64,000 nt of DNA, taken from contig QNQO01000813.1 of NCBI GenBank assembly GCA_003290165.1, positions 310,001 through 374,000 of the forward strand, written 5' to 3'. Shown one piece after another: positions 45,050 to 55,923 of this stretch. The notes under the pieces are model-generated. The model was not told where the DNA came from, did not search any database, and saw only the letters and a list, made by a program, of their open reading frames with translations. Each line of letters opens with the position of its first letter. Within the stretch, counting starts at the first letter, position 1. The position numbers were made by a program, and so were the translations under genes. Origin of the DNA: Berberis thunbergii (taxonomy: Eukaryota > Streptophyta > Magnoliopsida > Ranunculales > Berberidaceae).

Positions 45050-47895
45050 CATCTTTCTTCTTCAAATCAGCATGGCGCCTAATAGGAGATGATTTTGTCA
45101 AAGCAATCAACAACTTCTTCAGAAGCAGTAAATTATTGCGAGAGGTAAATGCCACATGTGTTACTTTAATCCCTAAGGTTTCTAATGCGTCCTACTTTAG
45201 TGATTTCAGGCCAATCTCTTGCTGCAATGTGTTATACAAAACTATCACCAAGATCATGATGAGAAGAATGAAAAAGGTGATGAACAATCTTGTGAGTATG
45301 AACCAATCGGCCTTTATCCAAGGAAGGAATATTCATGATAATATCATGCTCGCCCATGAGCTAGTCCGCAACTATCACCGGGATCAAGGTCCTCCTAGAT
45401 GTGCTGCAAAGATCGACCTCAGGAAAGCTTATGACATTATATGTTGGGGAGCTATCACTCACATGATGCGTAAAATGCAGTTCCCGGAACAATTTATACG
45501 ATGGGTCTACATCTGTCTCTCTACTCCTTGCTACTCTATTAATTTGAACGGCTCTCCTAAGGGATTCATACAGGCAAGGCGAGGTATAAGACAAGGGTGC
45601 CCAGTATCCCCCTACCTCTTTGTGATTATTATGGAAATTTTCAATCTTCTTCTCATGCAGAAGGTTGATGAGGGAGTATATAAACTGCACCACAAGTGTC
45701 ACGACCCATGTGTTACTCATCTCAGTTTTGCTGATGACCTTATGGTCTTTTTCAATGGGGATAACCAGTCAGCCAAAGCTCTATCAGAGGTGCTCAGCGC
45801 CTTCAAATCAAGTACTGGGCTTGATGTCAACTGCATGAAAAGCAACCTCTACACCGCAGGAATTGATACAGTGGAAAGACTCGGTCTTTATCAGACTCTT
45901 GGATTTGAGATGGGATCCTTACCAGTGAAGTACCTAGGACTGCCCCTTATCTCCTCTAGACTTTCTCATCGTGATTGCCTGCCTCTTATTGAACGAGTCC
46001 GTAAGCGCATCACTTCATGGAAGAACAAAACCTTATCGTTCGCTGGACGCCTTACTCTTATAAAATCAGTGCTTAATAGCCTCCATGTCTACTGGACATC
46101 ATGCTATATGCTCCCAAAAGAGACGATACGGGATCTAAATGCTGTCATGCGAAACTTCTTATGGTCGGCCACTGATACCTACATTAAGAAACCAATGGTT
46201 AAATGGGAGACGATTTGTCAACCTTATAGTGAAGGAGGTCTTGGGATCAGATGTATTGAAACCACTAACAAAGCCGCTATGCTGCGTCATGTGTGGAGCA
46301 TTGTATCCAATAAGGAAAATCTCTGGGTTCAATGGGTTCGTCGAAATCTCATTAAGAACAAAGTGTTTTGGAGCATGGAGCCGCCTAGCGACTGCTCCTG
46401 GTGCTGGAGGAACATTCTGAACAGCAGGGAAAGGGCGAAAAACCTCATCATTCATATGATAGGAGACGGCGAGGACACCCTTTTATGGCAGGACCCGTGG
46501 CATCCAATGGGGATCTTGCTTGCTCGATTCCCTCAGTTTCTTCAGTATGATTCTCTTCTCAATAAATCGGCTAAGGTCAGTGCCTTGATCCAGGCAGGAA
46601 AATGGGAACCTAGACACCATGTGCGAGCAGCTATTAATGAGATTTTCGATGGCCTAATAACAGTTGAATTGGATCCTACCTTCAAAGATGAGATAGTTTG
46701 GAAAGGGGGTCAAGATGGGGAATTTACAACCAAAAGTGCCTACCACTCTATTCGACACAAGGAACCAAGAGTTCCATGGAGGTCTCTCGTATGGTTCAAA
46801 GGCAGGGTCCCAAAACATAGCTTCACTGCATGGATGGCGATGCATAGAGGACTGAAAACACAAGACAAACTTAGGACTTGGAACAAGATCGAAGACTCGA
46901 CATGCATCCTCTGCAATGCAGAACCTGAGTCTGCTGATCACCTGTTCTTCTCCTGTTGGGTCTCGCAGCTGATATGGAAGTACATGTTACACCACATAGG
47001 ATATGACCATCAGCCTCTAGGCTGGAACCAGGAAATAGAATGGTGCCTTCACCACTTCACTGGCAACTCTCCAAGAACATTAGCAAAAAAGCTGAGTTTT
47101 ACTGCAACCATTTATCACATCTGGCAAGAAAGGAATCGAAGACTCTTCCAGTCTAAGAAGACGTTAGTTTTGGATATCATTAACAAGATAATTGCAGACG
47201 TCCGTCTTCGCATTGCAGTCCTGGACGTGAAAGGCGAGAACAATGAACAAAACTCAAGCTTTTGTCATACATGGAGAGTCCCCATTAACCTTGAAGTCAG
47301 AACAGCGACTCTACACGCCTGGACAAAGCCTGAACCAATGTGGTACATGATCAATTCTGATGGCTCCCTGACAGCAACCCGAGGAGGCTTTGGTGCCATC
47401 ATTCGAGACCACAATGGGGACGTCGTCGCCGCTGCTGCAGGTTCCACAAGGGTGCAATCGGTTGTCCTTCATGAGCTGCAAGGCGTGGAGCTTGGGATCA
47501 AGTTAGCCAAGAAGTACAGGCTAGGGAAAGTTGTTTGTTGCATGGACTCTGCTAATGCATACACATACCTCACCACAAACAAGGCGCCGCCCTGGGAGGC
47601 CTTACATGCAACCAGGCGAATTAAATATGAGCTCCAGGAGTTCGAAGACTTTAAGATTATGCATGCTGTTAGAGAGACAAACCAACTGGCAGACAAACTA
47701 GCTAGTCTGCTGCCTAACACAGAATACCTTGAAATAACAGCAAGTTCCTTTGCTGAGGATATGAAAAAAATTGTCTTTGATGATGCTAGAGGTAGGAAAT
47801 ATGCTAGATACTGACTTGTAACCTCTTTCGTGTTTTTTCTGTGGTCTGGGGAGCCCATTTATGCCCCGCGCTTGCCTTTCAAAAAAAAAAAAAAG
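45050..47895 (+). mobile_element. 5'-truncated L1-type LINE with poly(A) tail
   Basis: It begins within the reverse transcriptase reading frame (AWRLIGDDFVKAINNFFRSS, from about 45065), runs to the stop of ORF2, has a short 3' untranslated region and ends in an A run (about 47880-47895). It interrupts duplication copy 2, with the matching uninterrupted sequence near 43680 in copy 1. No clear target duplication was found. The endonuclease and N-terminal RT are missing, as usual for truncated LINE copies. Confidence 0.9.
45136..47814 (+). CDS. LINE ORF2 C-terminal protein: reverse transcriptase, zf-RVT, RNase H (892 aa, open)
   Basis: A continuous frame without stops. The RT palm begins with LIPKVSNASYFSDFRPIS; the catalytic aspartate block is KIDLRKAYD (residue about 93), followed by RRGIRQGCPVSPYLF and the second catalytic site SFADDLMVFF (about 197-200; plant LINEs often have FADD). 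GSLPVKYLGLPL follows. The zf-RVT region has PKHSFTAWMAMHRGL, STCILCNAEPESADHLFFSC (about 590-625). A C-terminal plant-type RNase H starts at NSDGS (about 742) and has HELQGVELG, CCMDSANAY and NQLADKLAS with the expected acidic residues. The true ORF2 began upstream (endonuclease); the annotated methionine is internal. Such a long intact frame suggests a recent insertion. The protein is unlikely to be expressed without a promoter. Confidence 0.92.
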   Translation: MREVNATCVTLIPKVSNASYFSDFRPISCCNVLYKTITKIMMRRMKKVMNNLVSMNQSAFIQGRNIHDNIMLAHELVRNYHRDQGPPRCAAKIDLRKAYDIICWGAITHMMRKMQFPEQFIRWVYICLSTPCYSINLNGSPKGFIQARRGIRQGCPVSPYLFVIIMEIFNLLLMQKVDEGVYKLHHKCHDPCVTHLSFADDLMVFFNGDNQSAKALSEVLSAFKSSTGLDVNCMKSNLYTAGIDTVERLGLYQTLGFEMGSLPVKYLGLPLISSRLSHRDCLPLIERVRKRITSWKNKTLSFAGRLTLIKSVLNSLHVYWTSCYMLPKETIRDLNAVMRNFLWSATDTYIKKPMVKWETICQPYSEGGLGIRCIETTNKAAMLRHVWSIVSNKENLWVQWVRRNLIKNKVFWSMEPPSDCSWCWRNILNSRERAKNLIIHMIGDGEDTLLWQDPWHPMGILLARFPQFLQYDSLLNKSAKVSALIQAGKWEPRHHVRAAINEIFDGLITVELDPTFKDEIVWKGGQDGEFTTKSAYHSIRHKEPRVPWRSLVWFKGRVPKHSFTAWMAMHRGLKTQDKLRTWNKIEDSTCILCNAEPESADHLFFSCWVSQLIWKYMLHHIGYDHQPLGWNQEIEWCLHHFTGNSPRTLAKKLSFTATIYHIWQERNRRLFQSKKTLVLDIINKIIADVRLRIAVLDVKGENNEQNSSFCHTWRVPINLEVRTATLHAWTKPEPMWYMINSDGSLTATRGGFGAIIRDHNGDVVAAAAGSTRVQSVVLHELQGVELGIKLAKKYRLGKVVCCMDSANAYTYLTTNKAPPWEALHATRRIKYELQEFEDFKIMHAVRETNQLADKLASLLPNTEYLEITASSFAEDMKKIVFDDARGRKYARY

Positions 47896-48387
47896 ATTGG
47901 TCGCATTGAAGGTGTAATGGGTGGTAACTGGTAAGTGTCCTAGGAGCACAGTGTCATTATCTGATCATTTGCAAAGAGTCGCATCAATCGCATGGAAAAG
48001 AGTTAAAAATATTGATCGAAACTTGGGAATGAGATGTTTTAGGCATATGAAGGTCATGGAGGACATGTTCTCTGTCACAACTTGAAACACTGGGGAGTCC
48101 GATGTTGAAGGATATGTTCTCTGTCACAGCTTCTTTTAAGTCTCCAAAGGCTTCTTCACATTTGAGCATACATTGCCACACCCAGTCTTAGGAGGTATGT
48201 TATAAATAACTCTCAATGACGTTACTGACAATATGAGGCCAAGGAATAACTTTAACGCCAGAGCTTTATTTGGGATCTCCCATAATCAATTCTTTAACTG
48301 TCTGCTATGGTGTGCTGAAGCATTTAGTGTACAGTATTTAAGAGAAGTCATTTGATTTGGTATTGACATGTTGTCTAGGGGTGCTGC

Positions 48388-48655
48388 AAATCAGACTCAC
48401 ATAAATGACACACCTAAATGATTTGATGCCTGTTTTTATCTGCTGTCTCTCTCCTGACTCTTGAGATTATTGTTACTAAAGTCTTCCTATTTAAAACCGG
48501 TCATCTTTAAATAATTTGATTAGCCACGTAATTGATAATTTATAATTCGAGAAGTGTTTCCTAAGTAGACTTTTACTTATAGAATATTGTTGATATTTTG
48601 TGAGGGTGATTTAGTCACATTATTAATCTACTTCCCCTGTGTAAATGAGGACATT
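48388..48655. repeat. diverged direct repeat, first copy
   Basis: It shares with 48665-48691 plus 49310-49510 the blocks CATAAATG(A/T)CA, ATTTGATGCCT, CTCTTGAGATTATTGT, TTTAAAACCGGT, TAAGTAGACTTTTACTTAT and ATTTTGTGAGGGTGAT. It directly follows the end of the larger duplication. No protein. Confidence 0.8.
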
Positions 48656-48664
48656 ATAGCAGCT

Positions 48665-49510
48665 CTGTCAAACTTACATAAATGTCATACCCAAGGCTTG
48701 TGATTTTGTTTTTCGAGTTGATTTTGGTTTCCTGATTTTAAGAAATATTTCGAGAAATACTTCGTTTGTAAAGAAAAAACGTAAAAAATGTCGAGGATAC
48801 ATGAATATATATAATGAATTTTGAGGGTATATGAAATATGTGAAAAACAATGTTAGTAAATAAATATATTATACACATTAAATGAAACAAACATAAATAT
48901 ATTAAACACATTAAATGAAGCCTAAATACTAATAAATGAAACAAACACATTAAATGAAGCCTAAATATCAAGAAATGAATCAAACATAAATTAATATATA
49001 ATTAGAAAATCAGGGGGTGGTTTAAAAAATCAATACACAAGTAGAAGAAATGATAATTAGAAGATCAGGGGGTGGTTTAAAAAATAATAAATAATTAGAA
49101 AAAAACCCTAAAATTTTAAAAAAAAACTCTCGAAAAAATTTAATTTTTGGTAGGCATTTTTTGTATTTTTACAAAAAACAAAATTTACGAAAAAATCTCG
49201 AAATTTTTCGATAAAACCCTCGAAAAGATGTGTTTTTTCTTTTGCCCCTTTTCTTTTCGTGATTTCAAAAAAACGAAAATTTCGCTAAAACACAATCCTT
49301 GGTCGTACCTAAACAATTTGATGCCTATTTCTCACTCTTGAGATTATTGTCACTAAATCTTCCTTTTTAAAACCGGTTACCTTAAACTAGTGTGGTTAGC
49401 CACATTGTTCCATGATTGATAATTTGAAAAAAATGGTTCATAAGTAGACTTTTACTTATGGAATATTGTTATTGCTAATATTTTGTGAGGGTGATCTTGC
49501 TCATTATTAT
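48665..49510. repeat. diverged direct repeat, second copy, holding a hAT element
   Basis: The second copy of the 48388-48655 unit, opened by the hAT element at 48692-49301. The uninterrupted first copy gives the empty-site reference. Confidence 0.78.
48692..49301. mobile_element. second non-autonomous hAT element (610 bp)
   Basis: The ends CAAGGCTTGTG and CACAATCCTTG are inverted repeats with one difference. The flanking 8-mers GTCATACC (48684-48691) and GTCGTACC (49302-49309) agree at seven of eight. Both arms contain TTTCGAG/CTCGAAA and TTTTCG motifs. An internal block AATCAGGGGGTGGTTTAAA is duplicated (about 49007 and 49064). It encodes nothing. It shares the CAAGG terminus with the element at 42322 but has different inner repeats. 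Confidence 0.83.
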
Positions 49511-52500
49511 ATTCTCATGAAATCCACAGAATTTGAAATTTTTACAACCATCGTCTCAAGTTAAATCACTTGACTTTTGGATAGCTTTGAATGTAGTTGC
49601 AGTTCTATAAGGAATTAAGGATGATATACAAAGATATGAGATAGCCCACAAAAAGTCTATGTATTCTGAAATTTCAATTTGTGGTCATATTGTACTGTCT
49701 TGAGAGTGCATTTGAAGTTTAGCCAAACTTTATTTTGGTCTGTTGTTCATTATGTTAGATTGCATTGAATGGCTCTCTTTAAGTGTGAAGTTTGTGGTTT
49801 AAAGACCGACATTTTGGTTGTGTGGTCTAAGATGTGATTAGGTGAAGGATTCCCTCTTACCAAATTATTCTAGTTTCAGGATTGTTCAATAATGACGGCT
49901 TGCATGGGTTTCTAGTTCCGCATTCTTGCGAGGTAGATGTTTCAAAGTCATATTTGAGTATTCATTAACACTGTGAAGTCTAACTAACCTCTTGTGGGAA
50001 ATTTTTAGTTTTAGAAGGGCTCATGTTGGTTTGCTTGTTAAGAAGCTTTTTATAGCAAATCCGGTGTTTTGATGGAAGAGTGGTGTGACCATGACATTTT
50101 GAGCATGATACAATTATGGATGTCTAGAATGTATGTTTTGTTGGGACGTGGGAGAAATATATCAGTACTCGGAGAAATATATCAGTACTAGATCGAGTTT
50201 CTTCTGCTATGAGAGCTAACTAATAAAAGTTATGATAGGTTTATTATCTGGACTGGATTCAATTATTTCTATTCTCGTGTTTTACTTTTTTTGACATCCT
50301 ACTAGGCCCCATTTAGCTTAGCTTAAAATTATTGGTGACTTTCTCTTCTAAGTCTGACACACACCACACCTTTGACAATCAAGATTAGGCACAGGAAAAT
50401 TTCGAATCATGATGAAGATTGTGCGTAATTTCTGCTAAGCAAAAACCTACTATACATAAGCCATTATTGCCTTTAATTTGAACTTATGTGAATGAATGGC
50501 ACTTTTTAAAGTTTTTTTTTTTTTTCAAGTAAAGAGAGCCACACTGAGAGGCTCCAACGTATACATAAGGTGTTGTTGTGTCAGTCCAAGTTGTACTTGA
50601 TTGATTTAAGATTTGTCTCTAGGATCTGGGTATACCAAGTGTTCTTAGATCGACATTTCTGAGGCATGTTGTATTGGGGTGGAGTCGCATTTACAAGTTT
50701 AACCGGGCTCACATTTCTAGAAAATGTTGAATGATTGTGATAATGATTTGTTGACAACTAATTACGGTTAAACAGTGGTTCATTGTCTCCTGTGATAACA
50801 CCTTGAGATGAGAGAGAGCCAGAGGATTAGAGGTTGAAAGGGAGGATGTGATTATACATCTCTATGTAGCTAGGAAGGGTGATGTTTCCTTTGTGAAGAC
50901 ATGCTAGAGCTTTTGGCATATCATATATTTGGGAAATATTTTATTTTGTCTTGGGGAACTTCTGAGGTCTCCATCTCTCGGTCATTTATTTGATAATAAT
51001 ACGTGCGGAGTAATGATTAGGATTGGCACTGCAGAGGTTTATGAGCTGTGAACTGAAGAAGTTTCTTGTACATAGTCCTAATTATATTGCAGATTTATTT
51101 TTTTATTTTTTATCTAGTTGTGATAATGCAGTTTCCCATTATGGACTACCAAGTACGTGTAAAACTTCAGCATGAGTGACACTGTGGAGGTTTATGAGCA
51201 ATAAACTGAAGAAGTTTCTTATTCAACCAGACCATGGTCTTGTTTCACGATAATGCAGTTTCCATTATGGAATACCAATTAACATGTAAAGATCAGCTGC
51301 TGCTATAAGAGGCTAATTGAACTCAAACTTTTGTGGGGGCAGTAGAAGTGGCCTCATGACATTCTGTAAACAGAATAATTTTGCAAGCCTGCAATTTTTG
51401 GGTAGAGAGGAAGCTGAATCTGTGAAGTGTAGCTCAAATTAGTTTAAGCCCAGTGGGTTTGGGTGACTAAAGTTTCACTATTGTATATCAGAATGGAGTG
51501 GATTTGGTATTCTGTATTTTGGCCAGTGGTCAACTTCTTTTCAGTCTCGTGCATCAAATTTTCAGAAAATATGTGGGAGTTGAGTTAGTTTCTGAGGGCA
51601 AGCTTTTCTACACTGCGTTATATTTCCTGCCCTAGCTTTTTATAATACCAACTTTATCCATGCTATATAACCAAAACACATTTTCTCCTCTAAACATAAT
51701 CTATAAAAATAAACTAATAACTTAATCCCGACCTATTATTTATAATTAGAGATTGCCCGGATTTGAGATTATTTAGTTTTACCTTTCAAATTTTAATTTT
51801 TTTAAAGTTCTAGCATTGACAGTGAATATTAGTTCTTTATACTAAATACAACTTAACCGTGATTATGAATAATAAAGTTGTTTGACAATATTAGCATGTT
51901 AATAATGTTAACCCCCCATGTGAGTATTCAAAAGTCTTGGGTTTATCGATAATGACAATTGATGGAAGAAAAAACCACCCAGAATCTAGGGATGAGAAGG
52001 GGGTGGGTATGAATTTTTTTTTTTTTTTTTTTTTTCTTTCTTTCTTTCTTTTGAACAAAAGGGCGTGAGTTTGAAATGTGATAATATTTTAAAAGACCGC
52101 TGGATAAGTGCTCATAATAACTCAACTCACAGTTCTATCCAAATTTCTAAAATTAATTCGATGACCAGTCAAACATGCCATCCCTATTTGCAATCATTAA
52201 TGGAGAAACACAAAAAATATGGTCGAGCGTGGACAACCCTGATGAGGAAGGATGATAAACGTGAGTGGCTGATGACCAGACTCCAGAGAGGAGTCTACTT
52301 AATTGTATTCCCCCTTCTTGTGCTTCTTCGCATTTTGGTATTGCTTATCTAGGTTGTTGAATTTCAGGTGGAATGCCATCGGCAGCTCTACAACGGCATA
52401 TATATAAAAATCTGAACTGCACTGGTATTTCAAATAGATGCCTAATCCATAGGAGGTTATCTTGCAAGTTTTTGATTCCTTTCAAGAATTTTTTTTCATG

Positions 52501-52727
52501 AAAACTTTTTCATGCAATCAACAATTATATTCCTTCCCATTAGGCAAACAACAAATAACAGAAAGCAGATAAATATCCAAGTTACTCATCAGGAAACACA
52601 TTATATTGTATTGAAACTGCTAAAAAAAAAGTTGAAACAAATCTTATGTCACCAAATGTCAAAGCAAGTAATAAACCTACTTCACAAACATGAAAATTAG
52701 TACGTAAATAGTGAGATACCTCTTATA
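49511..52727. other. long intergenic AT-rich stretch
   Basis: T-rich, intron-like composition with no convincing exon. Local repeats: CGGAGAAATATATCAGTACT directly duplicated at about 50150-50195; AACTGAAGAAGTTTCTT at about 51054 and 51206 with similar surroundings (a roughly 150-bp diverged duplication). A T run of more than 20 bases followed by CTTT repeats lies at 52017-52050. An open frame at 52065-52352 has no recognisable domain. It may contain an old untranslated or intronic remnant, but I cannot assign one. Confidence 0.45.
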
Positions 52728-53502
52728 CTATATTTTTAGAACCATGGAGCATTTTTGTCGAATCTGACCCCGTGGAAAAGTCAGAACTTGATAATGTGAG
52801 AGCTTCGTCATTGCCCGTGCAAAATCCCGTCTGAACACTGAGACATCTGATGAGTAGGCTTGGACCATCTTCACAGTTTCATTGTTGGCCATCAACTGCT
52901 CATCGGCACGTAGAATACTTTTCCCTTTCATCAAACCAGTGTAGTAATGGTTACTAAATGCCGATCCATCTGCCATATCATCATACAACTCCATGCCTGG
53001 CTCCTCTGTCATATTCTTTGTCTTAGTGGTACATTTGTTCCTCAACCGGTTAAGGAATCCGGTGTCAAGAGATGGGTCTGGTTGACCAGTTCTATTAAAG
53101 TTGTAAAGGCGATTACGGAAGAATTGACAGTGAATGGTTCCAATACTGTGAGCACCTATGAATAAAAAGAAAATAAATTAATAACCAATTTGATTACTCA
53201 ATCAAGATAGAAGAGCGTGTCTAGTTAGCTTAAGAAAAGAAGTAGAGGAGGCTAGTCTTCTTCAATTAAGATCTGAATAGCTAACAAAACCGAAAGTAAG
53301 CTAGATTACATTACCAAACAGAGCGGTGGTGTCCCTATCGGTGAATCCTCTGCTATTAAATAAACCCCGGATAGTGGAGATATTGTCCTGAGGATTAGGA
53401 AGCTCAGTAGTTACGCTGGGGAATGAGTGTTTACTATCTCTCCTTCCAGTGTACAGAGGATAGAAAGGACCCCCAACCTGTTGTTTCATTGCATTGCCAA
53501 AA

Positions 53503-53533
<31 letters not shown>

Positions 53534-54243
53534 TAAAAATAAATAAACAATTGAAACAACTAGGTGAAATAGAGTTGAATGAGAAACTCATGTACATATT
53601 GATATGAAAACAAGTTACCATAGCAACTCCATCTCGAGCAGCAAGAGCAAGAATATCTGCACAAGAAACTGTTTCAGGGCATACTCGTTCGATCTCCGAT
53701 TTAATGTCTTCAATAATATCAAAACCTTTCAGAGTCAAATTGGGCGAAGCGTCTTTCTCGACTTCAAATCCATTAGCGCGGTCCAATAAAACAGATGCAT
53801 CACAACCCTGTAACAAATAAACATCCAGAAACAGTAAGAAAGAACGATGCCAATCAATCAACTCATCCCGAAGCAAATAACAATAATGCAGAACATGCAT
53901 AAACGAAAATAATAATCAAAATTAAGATTAAAAAAATATGAAATAATAAGAAATCATTATTAAAACACACACAAACAGGAAAGAACAAACTAACCTTAAT
54001 GAAACAATCATGGAAAAGCAAGCGTAACAGAACTGGTGCAACATCAGGTCTTTGGTTGTACCACTTCTTCATCTTTGTTAGAATAATGTTCTCAAGTCGT
54101 GGGCAAGTCTCGGCGTAGTAATCGTACTGAAGATGGGAGTAAAACAAGGGGGTGGGGGTGGGTTTTTCGTTCCTGGCCGACGTGTAACTCACAAGTAAAG
54201 AGATTGTGAGCGTCAAAATCAAAAGCCATGCTTTCTTACCCAT
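52728..54243 (-). CDS. class III secretory peroxidase, four exons (peroxidase 48-like)
   Basis: Exons on the minus strand are 53995-54243, 53619-53807, 53315-53477 and 52728-53155, joined at GT/AG sites with the classic three-intron plan of plant peroxidases. The sum, 1029 bases, gives 342 residues. A signal peptide (MGKKAWLLILTLTISLLVS) directs it to the secretory path. The family features are all present: YYAETCPRLE, the distal haem site with catalytic Arg and His (APVLLRLLFHDCFIK), GCDASVLLD with a calcium ligand, VSCADILALAARDGVAM, the proximal haem-binding His in GAHSIGTIHCQFF, and SSDVSVFRRDFARAMTKLS with the usual C-terminal KCS cysteine. Class III peroxidases use hydrogen peroxide to oxidise phenolics, acting in wall cross-linking, lignification or peroxide generation. 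The substitution of Gln or Asp residues common elsewhere is as in the peroxidase 48-like group. It looks intact. Confidence 0.93.
53500..53547. repeat. (AAAAT)n microsatellite in peroxidase intron 2
   Basis: About nine AAAAT/ATAAA units in the intron between exons 2 and 3, close to the acceptor of exon 3. A candidate length-variable marker. Confidence 0.9.
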
Positions 54244-54289
54244 GATTTCTTGATTTCTTTTTCTCTCTACGTGGGAGAAAATTGATGAA

Positions 54290-54625
54290 ACTTTGTTTGA
54301 TCTGCAGAGCTCCTTCTTATATTATATAAAACGACTCTCAATTAGAATCCCACTCAAACAATGAAAAATAGCTTCACCAATACAACCATTTTACAAACCT
54401 ACTCAAACACTTAAAACTGGATTAAAACAATGAGAACAACTTCACCAAGACAACTCGTTTGATCTGCAAAGCTCCTCCTTATGAAAAATTCCAACTAAAC
54501 AACTCTTCTATGTTGAGAAAGAGAAATAAACCTACTCAAACACTCAAAACAGTGAAATTAACTTCACCAAGACAATCATCTTACAAACTACTCAAACACT
54601 TAAAACAGGATTAAGTCGATCTCTT
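54290..54625. repeat. degenerate repeats in the peroxidase promoter region
   Basis: Blocks CTTCACCAA(T/G)ACAA(C/T)C, ACAAAC(C)TACTCAAACACT(T/C)AAAAC and TTTGATCTGCA(G/A)AGCTCC recur at intervals of about 70-160 bases (near 54299 and 54458 for the last; near 54371, 54440 and 54560 for the first). They are local, imperfect tandem duplications of the sequence upstream of the gene, covering the leader itself. Confidence 0.6.
54314..54334 (-). promoter_or_regulatory. putative TATA box of the peroxidase gene
   Basis: Minus-strand TTTTATATAATATAAG lies about 75-90 bases before the ATG (54243), the expected position for a plant core promoter with a short leader. Confidence 0.6.
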
Positions 54626-55441
54626 CACCCTAACAGTGAAAATATAATTCTCTTAACGTAGGCAGACTACACAAAGTTCTACTAGTGTTAGGAAGTATGT
54701 ACTGTAACTAGTTGGGGTATTAGAGTCAAACTCTATCTAAATTAAAAAAAAAAAAAAAAAGCAATATATGTATATATACAAATACAACACACGTGAGTTT
54801 TTCCCAAACTTTGATTAAAAAATCTTTGTTTGAATGAGCATTAAAATACCCATTTCATCATTTGAAAAATACTAATGACGTGCATTAGATGTTTTTAATA
54901 GTAAATTATATATATTTCTAAATTTTTAGCGTTAGTATTGATTATTGGTTTCATTGGAAAAATATTTAAAAATGCAATCCAACGATACTAAGATTACCAA
55001 AATTCGACAACCAAGTAAATAGTTATGACATTTTTAATTTTTGAGAAAAAAACGCCGCCACATGTACATTCAACTAACTTTTTTCACAAACTTTTCATTT
55101 TATTTGTTTTTCTATATATTTTATATTTACAAATGTGCCATTAGAGGAAATGAATCTCAACCCTCAGCAGATTTTTCCGACTTTCAATCTTAGCATTATT
55201 TTATCTCCATTTCCTTGCGAATAGTTGGAAAATCTTCAACCACATTTTTCGAGTTAATTTCGCCCCCCTACTCATTCTTCCCCTTCTGAACATACTTTTC
55301 CACTTGCTCATTCTTCTTACCTTGATCAAGAGTTTATTTCCTCCATTTTGTTCTAAACCAACTTACAGATTTGTTACTATGAGCATTAGCTTATTATGGA
55401 ATATTACTATTAGATAGTGATGTGTTTAGATCTGTCATCGC
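54626..55441. other. intergenic AT-rich DNA
   Basis: No gene seen. A run of about 17 A occurs at 54743-54760. The rest is AT-rich without a clear repeat up to the left end of Tat-3. Confidence 0.45.
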
Positions 55442-55923
55442 TGATCTCGACGATATCTGACCTGCAAAAACGTGCAGCGGTTAAGCCAGTGACCATCGTT
55501 GTTGTGGCCGAACGCACTTCGATGCTTAAGTTAGATATCGATGCAATGAAGAGGGAAGACTGTATGTAAATTGTAATGTGTTTGCGTACCTTTTTTTCCT
55601 CATTTCACCATCTCTGATAGCGAGTGTTCCTACTCCAACTGTCCCTGCGATCGAAGGCGTGATAGAGGGAAGGGATCTCGCAAAAGATCTTACCTGTGCA
55701 TGACTGGTTTCTTCGGCACTTGGCTTTGTTTAGGACCCAGTGCTTGATTATACTAAGAATTGATTTCGTGCGAGTGGATCTTGGGCCTATTACAACTCAT
55801 AGATTCGTTGTTCGGGCATCGATTTTTGGTGATTGCTTCACTTGCAAGCCAAGTCTATATAGACCATCTTCGAGCGAATCTGACTTTTTTCCCTGCCTGA
55901 ATTTCTGTTTTCTAGTCTAGAAT
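55442..55923 (-). repeat. Tat-3 3' LTR (partial)
   Basis: It begins (element 3' side) at TGATCTCGACGATATCTGAC, the reverse of an LTR end in CA. It aligns with the pieces at 6436-6520 and 8305-8680. The other end is uncertain because of the TRIM at 55924. Confidence 0.55.

Larger units (their letters stand above)
44485..48380. repeat. direct duplication, copy 2 (interrupted by a LINE)
   Basis: This is the counterpart of 42298-44139. The left part is 44485-45048 and the right part 47896-48380, with the LINE between. It keeps the empty site for the hAT element. In the right part, a stretch near 48240-48270 (GGCCAAGGAATAACTTTAAC) is absent from copy 1. Confidence 0.83.

Noticed and set aside
52065..52352. 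Gene exon downstream of the poly-T tract
   Set aside because: The 95-codon frame has no recognisable domain and no clear splice partners.
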